Below, piece by piece: positions 58,466-64,000 of a stretch of DNA of 64,000 nucleotides. Position 1 is the stretch's first letter; each line of letters starts with the position of its first letter. Where the stretch lies: contig JAHIQI010000052.1 of assembly GCA_018902755.1 (NCBI GenBank), positions 62,001 through 126,000 on the forward strand. The letters are read 5' to 3'. Made by a program: the position numbers and the translations under genes. Below the pieces are notes generated by a model, which saw nothing but the letters and a program-made list of their open reading frames with translations, was not told where the DNA came from and searched no databases. This DNA comes from Pseudomonadota bacterium. GTDB lineage: Bacteria > Desulfobacterota > Desulfarculia > Desulfarculales > Desulfarculaceae.

Positions 58466-60436
58466 CTAGTTTTCGATGGCCCGGCGGTCGTCCATGCCCA
58501 CCAGCACCCGCTCCTTGTCCTTGTCCAGGCCCAGGGCGGCCCGCTTCTTCTCGATGTGGGCGATCATCTTGGCGGCCATGTCGTGGGGGTCGATCGCGAA
58601 GTCCCACTTGCCCATGCCCTGCTTCTCCAGGTCCTCGAACATGAGCTTGTGGAACTTGGTCTGCTCCACGATGGGGAAGGTGACTCCGAAGATGGTGTAC
58701 ACGCCCGAGGCCACGAAGTACTGGCCGATGGCGATGGCCTTCTCGCTCATGTACTCCGGCGCGGCTCCGGCCACGGGCAGGTCGGCGATGCTATCGCCCA
58801 GGCCGCCGGCGGCCACCATGTTGCACACCGCGGTGAGGATGCGGCTGTTGTCCACGCAGGCGCCCAGGCCCAGCACCGGGGGCATGCCCACGGTCTCGCA
58901 GACCTCGGCCAGGCCCGGCCCGGCCAGGTGGGCCGCCTCGGGGGTCAAGAGCCCCGCCTTGGCCAACGATATCTGGGAGCAGCCGGTCTGCACCACCAGG
59001 ATGTCGTTCTTTATCAGCTCCTTGACCAGTTCAACGTGCACCCAGTCCTGCTTGACCCTGGGGTTGGTGCAGCCCACCACGCCGGCCACGCCCCGGATGC
59101 GCCCGTTGATGATGTTGTCGTTGAGCGGGGTGTAGGAGCCCCTAAAGGTGCCGCCCAGCATGTAGTTGATGTACTCGTGGCTGAAACCGAAGACGCCCTT
59201 GTCCTTGCGCTTGGGAATCTCGATGGGGAGCTCGCGGCCTTGGAAGCGCTTTATGGCCATCTCCACCACCGAGTCGGTGCAATCGCGGGGGTAGTCCTCC
59301 TCGAACTCGATGTGGGTCACGCCCTCGATGTGGGCGCGGGGGTTGGTGGTGAACAGCTTAGTGCCGTAGCAGTCGGCCACCTTGGCCAGGCCCTGCTTGA
59401 TGCACTGCACGTCCACGGCCATGGCGTCCACCGCGCCGGTGACCAGGATGGCCTCGGTGCTCATGAAGTTGCCCGCGTGGGGCACGCCCTTGCGCGAGAG
59501 CATCTCCAGGCCGGAGCAGCACATGCCCACCAGGTTGATGCCCTTGGCCCCCACCGCTTCGGCCTTGGCGATGAGCGCCGGGTCGTTCACCGAGGCGATC
59601 ATGGAGTCGAACAGGTTGGGCTCGTGGCCGTGGATGATGATGTTGACCTCGTCCTTCTTGAGCACGCCCATGTTCACCTCTCCCACCACGGGGTAGGGGG
59701 TGCCGAAGAGCATGTCGCCGATCTCGGTGGCCACCATTGAGCCGCCCCAGCCGTCGGCCAAGGCGGTGCGGTTGATCTGCTTGATGAGGTTGGTGTAGTC
59801 CTGGTCCATGCCCATGTGGGTGCGGGTCATGATCTCCATGATCTCGCGCATGGCCCCGCGGGGAACCACGCCCGCCTCGCGCCACATTTCCTGGGTCTTG
59901 GCGGGGGCGCGCTTGATGAAGGGAATCTCGCCCTCGATCTGGGTGTAGGTCTTTTCCATCTCAGTGCACAGGTCGCGGGCGATGTCGTTCATCTCCCGGT
60001 CCTCGGTGGCGATGCCCAGCTCGCCGGCCACCTGGATGAGCTTCTCGGTGTCGCTGATCTCGTAGTCCTTGATGTGGCCGCTCACCACGCCCTTGAACAG
60101 GTTGAGCATCTCCATGCCGTGGTCGGTGTGCGAGGCGGTGCCCGAGGCCACCATGCGGGCGAAGTTGCGCGACTGGATGGTGTCGATGGTGGCGCCGCAG
60201 ACTCCCACCTTGGAGTAGGGGTCCTTGGAGTTGAGGCGGCAGGGGCCCATGGCGCAGTGCTTACAGCAGGCGCTTTTTTCGCCGATGGGGCAGGCCTTCA
60301 TGGCCGCCGCCCGGTCAAAGGCGGTCTCCACGCCGTCGCGCTTGGCCTTGGCCAGCATCTGTTGGGTGGTCTCGCAGGTGGTTACGTCGGCCGGTACCAG
60401 GCCCTGGAGTTGTTGCAGCTTGTCGGTTTTGCTCAT
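58466..60436 (-). CDS. cooS: Anaerobic Ni-CO dehydrogenase catalytic subunit
   Basis: A 656-residue CO dehydrogenase that interconverts CO and CO2 at a Ni-4Fe-4S site. The B and D cluster cysteines have exactly the CooS spacing (KAC-x7-CC-x2-C-x4-C-x13-C, in KACPIGEKSACCKHCAMGPC). C-cluster ligands are visible in HGHEP, GMCCSG, VVGCTNP, QTGCSQ and GACVDN. AAAGGACGAG precedes the ATG at 60436. No acetyl-CoA synthase, cooC or cooF gene is near, so it is either a stand-alone CODH for CO use or works with distant partners. Confidence 0.96.
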   Translation of the reverse strand: MSKTDKLQQLQGLVPADVTTCETTQQMLAKAKRDGVETAFDRAAAMKACPIGEKSACCKHCAMGPCRLNSKDPYSKVGVCGATIDTIQSRNFARMVASGTASHTDHGMEMLNLFKGVVSGHIKDYEISDTEKLIQVAGELGIATEDREMNDIARDLCTEMEKTYTQIEGEIPFIKRAPAKTQEMWREAGVVPRGAMREIMEIMTRTHMGMDQDYTNLIKQINRTALADGWGGSMVATEIGDMLFGTPYPVVGEVNMGVLKKDEVNIIIHGHEPNLFDSMIASVNDPALIAKAEAVGAKGINLVGMCCSGLEMLSRKGVPHAGNFMSTEAILVTGAVDAMAVDVQCIKQGLAKVADCYGTKLFTTNPRAHIEGVTHIEFEEDYPRDCTDSVVEMAIKRFQGRELPIEIPKRKDKGVFGFSHEYINYMLGGTFRGSYTPLNDNIINGRIRGVAGVVGCTNPRVKQDWVHVELVKELIKNDILVVQTGCSQISLAKAGLLTPEAAHLAGPGLAEVCETVGMPPVLGLGACVDNSRILTAVCNMVAAGGLGDSIADLPVAGAAPEYMSEKAIAIGQYFVASGVYTIFGVTFPIVEQTKFHKLMFEDLEKQGMGKWDFAIDPHDMAAKMIAHIEKKRAALGLDKDKERVLVGMDDRRAIEN

Positions 60437-60615
60437 GTCTCGTCCTTTTCTAAGGATGGGGGGCGGAAGCGCGGGGGCCTCCACAGTCGGTTTCATACCG
60501 GTCATTACCTACTTAAAAAGTATAAAACCGAATATTGCGCGATGCCAGGGCTTTAGGTGATTTTTGGTGGACCGCGGGGGGGCATCCTAATTAGAAGTTA
60601 ATGATAACGGTTCCT

Positions 60616-60666
60616 TATAAGGGGTGAAAAATAAATAGGGCCCCCTCGCGGAGGCCCCCAAAAAGC
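60616..60666 (-). terminator. Possible terminator after the CoA-transferase gene
   Basis: On the minus strand GGGGGCCTC and GAGGGGGCCC can form an imperfect, bulged stem around CGC, followed by TATTTATTTTT. It lies about 12 bases past the CoA-transferase stop. Pairing is weak because of the bulge. Confidence 0.35.
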
Positions 60667-60677
60667 CCCCGAAACCG

Positions 60678-61979
60678 TCAGGCCAGGCGTAGCTTGCGGG
60701 CCTCGCGCTGAAGCTGTTCGCGGTGGTCGGGGTGGGCCAGGCCGATGATGGCCTGGGCCCGCTGCTTGGTGGACTTGCCCTTCAGGTTCACCACCCCCTG
60801 CTCGGTGACCAGGAAATGGGCGTCCATGCGCGGGGTGGTCACCGCCGCGCCCACCTCCAGGCTGGGCACCACCCGGCTGATCTTGCCGTCCCTGGCCGTG
60901 CTTCGGAAGGCCAGGATGGACATGCCCCCCGGCGAATCATAAGCCCCCCGCACGAAATCCAGTTGACCTCCCGTGCCGCTGATCTGGTGCCCGGCCAAAA
61001 ACTCGGCGTTGCACTGGCCGGTGAGGTCCACCTGGATCAGGCTGTTGATGGAGACCATGCGGAAGTTCTTGGCGATGGTCTTGGGGTGGTTCACGTAGGA
61101 CACCGGGAAGGAGGCCATGGAGGGGTTGTCGTGCATGAACTCGAGCATCTCCGGCCCCCCCTGGGCCACGGTGTACACGTGCAGGTGGGGGTGGATGCTC
61201 TTGCGCCGCCCGTTGATGACCCCGGCCTTGATCAGCTTGACCATGGTGGGGCCGAACACCTCGGTGTGCACCCCCAGGTCCTTGTGTTCCATGAGGTAGT
61301 CGGCCACCGCCCCGGGCAGGCTCCCCACCCCCAGTTGCAGGGTGGCTCCGTCGGGGATCATCTCGGCCACCCTCTTGCCGATGATGCAGTCCTCGGCCTT
61401 GGGCGGGCCGTCCAGAAATGGCCGCACCGGCACGTGGTTCTCCACGATGAGGCTCACCTCGGAGATGTGGATGTGGCTCTGGCCGAAGACCCGGGGCATG
61501 TTGCGGTTCACCTCCACGATGAGCCGGTGGGCCTTGCGCGCGGCGGTGGAGGTGAAGTCGTTGGCCGTGCCCAGGCTGAAGAAGCCGTGGGCGTCCATGG
61601 CCGACACGGTGGTGACGCACACGTCCAGGGGCGGGCCGTCCTCTATGAGCCGGGGCACCTGGTGAAAGTGGCAGGGGATGAAGTCGTCGATGCCCTCGTC
61701 CACCAGGTCGCGGTCGCAGGCGCTGACGAACCAGGTGAAGGCCTTTACCCGATCGCTCAACTCCGGGGCCAGCACGCTCTTGCAGGCGGTCTCGGTGGGC
61801 AGCAGGGAATAGACGGTCAGCTCGCCGAGGCCGCCGGAGGCCACCCGCGCCGCGATGGCCGTGAGCAATGCGGGGGGCTCGGCCATGGTCAGGCCGTGGA
61901 TGATCGCGCCTCCGTCGGGCACCGCCAGGGCGGCTTGTTCGGGGCTTACCAGCTTGCGTTTGTATTCCTCGGCGTACAT
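60678..61979 (-). CDS. Acetyl-CoA hydrolase/4-hydroxybutyrate CoA-transferase-like protein
   Basis: A 433-residue class I CoA-transferase of the acetyl-CoA hydrolase/transferase family (Cat1, AbfT). Visible parts are the N-terminal AVPDGGAIIHGLTMAEPP region, VSAMDAHGFFSLGTANDF, the IVEVNRNMPRVFG segment that carries the likely catalytic glutamate, LQLGVGSLPGAVADYL and the late DAHFLVTEQGVVNLKGKS motif. It would pass CoA between short acyl groups, for example acetate. GAGG lies upstream of the ATG at 61979. It precedes cooS on the same strand, but about 240 bases with a possible terminator separate them. Confidence 0.9.
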   Translation of the reverse strand: MYAEEYKRKLVSPEQAALAVPDGGAIIHGLTMAEPPALLTAIAARVASGGLGELTVYSLLPTETACKSVLAPELSDRVKAFTWFVSACDRDLVDEGIDDFIPCHFHQVPRLIEDGPPLDVCVTTVSAMDAHGFFSLGTANDFTSTAARKAHRLIVEVNRNMPRVFGQSHIHISEVSLIVENHVPVRPFLDGPPKAEDCIIGKRVAEMIPDGATLQLGVGSLPGAVADYLMEHKDLGVHTEVFGPTMVKLIKAGVINGRRKSIHPHLHVYTVAQGGPEMLEFMHDNPSMASFPVSYVNHPKTIAKNFRMVSINSLIQVDLTGQCNAEFLAGHQISGTGGQLDFVRGAYDSPGGMSILAFRSTARDGKISRVVPSLEVGAAVTTPRMDAHFLVTEQGVVNLKGKSTKQRAQAIIGLAHPDHREQLQREARKLRLA

Positions 61980-62092
61980 GGATGACCTCGCCAGGTTGGG
62001 GTGTGTTTTCGTGGCCGCCATTTTAGCATGCCTTGGCCCTTGCGCCGGGGGCAAGGCGCGGTTAGCGCGAAGCCGTTCTTCTGGGCGGGGCC

Positions 62093-62536
62093 TCAGCCGC
62101 GGGGCGGGGCGCTGGGCTCCTTGGGCTTGTCGTGGCGGTGGGCCATCTTGAACAGGTAGTAGCCCAGAGAGAGGGCCAGGATAACCGCGGCCACGGCCAG
62201 CAGGGTGGTCCAGTCCTGGCTCTTGGCGTCCAGGATGATCACCTTGCGGGCCACCGCGATCATGGCCACCAGGAAAACCACCTCCACGTGTATCTTGCTC
62301 TCGTCCAGATACATCTTGATGGTTTCCACCAGCTCCAGGCCGATGAGGATCATGAAGAAGAAGCCGAACAGGTCCAGAAGCTGGTTGATGTTGAAAAGCA
62401 TTAACGGCGGGTTGATCAGGTCCTGGACGAGCATGATGCCCAGCTCCACCGTGGATACCACGATGACCAGCATCATCATGATGAGCAGGGCCATCACCGT
62501 GTAGTGCTCGACGCGGTTGATGATTTTTTTCAGCAT
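62093..62536 (-). CDS. PsiE-like membrane protein
   Basis: A 147-residue membrane protein with four predicted helices (about 13-37, 52-72, 86-104 and 110-132). The conserved short loop LYLDESKIHVEVVFLVAMIAVARKVI (here seen as ESKIHVEVVFLVAM and ARKVIILD) matches the phosphate-starvation-inducible PsiE family. The C-terminal tail is Lys/Pro-rich and cytosolic. Function of the family is unknown. It is a single gene between the CoA-transferase and a hybrid kinase on the same strand. Confidence 0.82.
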   Translation of the reverse strand: MLKKIINRVEHYTVMALLIMMMLVIVVSTVELGIMLVQDLINPPLMLFNINQLLDLFGFFFMILIGLELVETIKMYLDESKIHVEVVFLVAMIAVARKVIILDAKSQDWTTLLAVAAVILALSLGYYLFKMAHRHDKPKEPSAPPRG

Positions 62537-62634
62537 GGCGCTCCCAGGTCCGGGCCTTGGCCGAAGGGTGGTGTTGCCGATGGTAGCTATCCTATGGCAT
62601 GACGGGGCCGCTGGTCAACGCGGGCGGGCCGGAG

Positions 62635-64000
62635 CTAGGCGGCCAGGCACTGCCTGACTTTTTGGGCCAGGGCGGCCATGGAGAAGGGCTTCTGCAGGAA
62701 ATGGGTCCCGTGCTCCAGGATGCCCTGGCGGCTTACGATGTTGGCGTCGTAGCCGGAGATGAACAGCACCTTGAGCCCGGGCAGCAGACGGAAAAGCTCC
62801 AGGTAGAGCTCCCGGCCGTTCATCTTGGGCATTATCACGTCGCTCACCAGCAGGTCGATGGTCCCGGCGTACCCACGCACCAGCTCCAGGGCCTGGGGGC
62901 CGCCCTCGGCCACCAGCACGTGGTAGCCCAGGCGCTCCAGGGCGCGCCGGGCCATGTCGCGCACCATGAACTCGTCCTCCACCACCAGAAGGGTTTCGTG
63001 CCCACCCGCCACGGGGGCCTGGGTGTCCGGCTCCTGGGCGGTTTCGCCCTGGCCGTTCGACCGGGGCAGGAACACCTTGATGGTGGTGCCGTGGCCGGGC
63101 CGGCTCTCCACGGCGATGTTGCCCCCGTGCTGGCGGACGATGCCGTAGACCATGGCCAGGCCCAGGCCGGTGCCCTTGTTCACCTCCTTGGTGGTGAAGA
63201 AGGGCTCGAATATCTGCTTGCGGGTCTGTTGGTCCATGCCCTCGCCGGTGTCGCTCACCGCCAGCATGGCGTAGGAGCCCGCATCCACCTGGGGGTCCAC
63301 CAGGTCGGCCCCCCGGCCCAACTCCACGTTGCCGGTTTGGATGGTCAGGTCGCCTCCCTGGGGCATGGCGTCGCGGGCGTTGGCCACCAGGTTCAGCAGC
63401 ACCTGCTCGATCTGGTTTTCGTCCGCGCTCACCGGGCTCACATCCTGGGCCAGGTCGATGTGCAACTCCACGTCCTCGCCGATCACCCGGCGCACCAGGC
63501 TCTGGTTGGCCTCCACCACCTGGTTGAAGGTGAAGGACTTGAGCCTGCGCACCAGGCGGCGGCCGAAGGCCAAAAGCTGGCTGATAAGGTCGCGGGCCTT
63601 GAGGGAGCTTTTGAGCACGCTCTCCAGGTTGACCCTTTGGGGGCTGCCATGGGGCAGATCTTCCATGGTCAGCTCGGTGTAGCCTATGATCACCGAGAGG
63701 ATGTTGTTGAAGTCGTGGGCGATGCCTCCGGCCAGGTTGCCGATGGCCTCCATTTTCTGGGCCTGGCGCAGTTGCTCGGCCATGAGCTCCTTTTCATTTT
63801 CGGCCCGGCGTTGCTCGCTGATGTCCCGGTTCACCACGATGGCCCCCTGCACCCGGCCATCGTCGTCCAGCACCGGGGCGGTGTAGTTGACGATGGTGCG
63901 GGTCACCCCGTCGAAGGCGTCTATTTCCAGGATCTCGTCCTGCACGGTGACGCCTTCGCGAACGGTGTGGGCCAGGGCCCAGTCGTCGGGGGCGATCTCC
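62635..64000 (-). CDS. Hybrid PAS histidine kinase with receiver (5' partial)
   Basis: The C-terminal 454 residues of a gene that begins beyond the right edge. In order: the end of a PAS/PAC domain (VNRDISEQRRAENE), a HisKA domain with phospho-histidine in GGIAHDFNNILS, and an HATPase_c domain (NLVANARDAM, SDTGEGMD, GTGLGLAMVYG). A receiver domain follows with Asp-Glu pocket VVEDE, phospho-Asp LLVSDVIMP and Lys FLQKPFS. The kinase has a fused receiver and would pass phosphate to an Hpt protein or regulator elsewhere. No such partner is in the window. Confidence 0.9.
   Translation of the reverse strand, partial: EIAPDDWALAHTVREGVTVQDEILEIDAFDGVTRTIVNYTAPVLDDDGRVQGAIVVNRDISEQRRAENEKELMAEQLRQAQKMEAIGNLAGGIAHDFNNILSVIIGYTELTMEDLPHGSPQRVNLESVLKSSLKARDLISQLLAFGRRLVRRLKSFTFNQVVEANQSLVRRVIGEDVELHIDLAQDVSPVSADENQIEQVLLNLVANARDAMPQGGDLTIQTGNVELGRGADLVDPQVDAGSYAMLAVSDTGEGMDQQTRKQIFEPFFTTKEVNKGTGLGLAMVYGIVRQHGGNIAVESRPGHGTTIKVFLPRSNGQGETAQEPDTQAPVAGGHETLLVVEDEFMVRDMARRALERLGYHVLVAEGGPQALELVRGYAGTIDLLVSDVIMPKMNGRELYLELFRLLPGLKVLFISGYDANIVSRQGILEHGTHFLQKPFSMAALAQKVRQCLAA

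Noticed and set aside
1..64000. CRISPR arrays
   Set aside because: No series of short direct repeats with regular unique spacers was seen, and no cas gene is present.

Overview
The window looks like chromosome from a high-GC anaerobic bacterium, most likely a Desulfobacterota (delta-proteobacterial) sulfate reducer or relative. This is inferred from gene content: a nickel CO dehydrogenase (cooS) with its full set of cluster cysteines, two Desulfovibrio-type small ferredoxins, a flavodoxin, NtrY/NtrX, LpxC and outer-membrane lipoproteins (so diderm), a PEP-CTERM protein, and a polyamine route from arginine. The GC-rich backbone is interrupted by three clearly AT-richer islands: about 4520-6135, 24900-26650 and 29300-31055.

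Layout. 1-4390: a membrane PAS/HD-GYP sensor cut by the left edge, a YiiX-like papain-fold protein, an MBL-fold hydrolase, a Cys-rich protein and a GlcG/HbpS protein. 4520-6135: an AT-rich ImmA-like protease and a truncated DUF4411 protein beside tRNA-Leu. 6454-7835: rph, rdgB and tRNA-Pro. 7907-18074: an eight-gene minus-strand envelope operon (VWA protein, ABC ATPase, 4-TM permease, SUMF1-fold protein, three lipoproteins, S41/PDZ/SPOR protein). It has the make-up of the TagQRST/PpkA sensing branch of type VI secretion, but without a kinase and without any secretion genes. 18489-24764: an MFS carrier, a PEP-CTERM protein and the ntrYX operon. 24959-26622: a MinD/ParA-like ATPase between two small membrane proteins. 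26907-29076: lpxC, mobA and a Cys-rich MerR regulator.

29194-31000: an apparently new RiPP cassette, with an 8-bp-arm palindrome upstream. It holds an 85-residue precursor whose C-terminus carries five cysteines at exact three-residue spacing, an intergenic hairpin, and an RRE-radical SAM-SPASM maturase. 31058-36157: a duplicated deoxyhypusine-synthase-like gene end flanking a fatty-acid desaturase, then arginine decarboxylase, agmatinase and homospermidine-synthase-like genes that together would convert arginine to homospermidine. 36308-43400: TauE/SafE, tandem secreted proteins, fabH-plsC, an RRM protein, a TPR/SPOR lipoprotein and two 121-bp palindromic repeats with compensatory base changes. 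43450-54384: a B12 radical SAM enzyme, an outer-membrane barrel, a Kef-type antiporter, an old-yellow-enzyme reductase, two ferredoxins and a flavodoxin with a Fur-box-like site. 54714-64000: priA, a nucleotidyltransferase-like protein, cooS, a CoA-transferase, a PsiE-like protein and a hybrid histidine kinase cut by the right edge.
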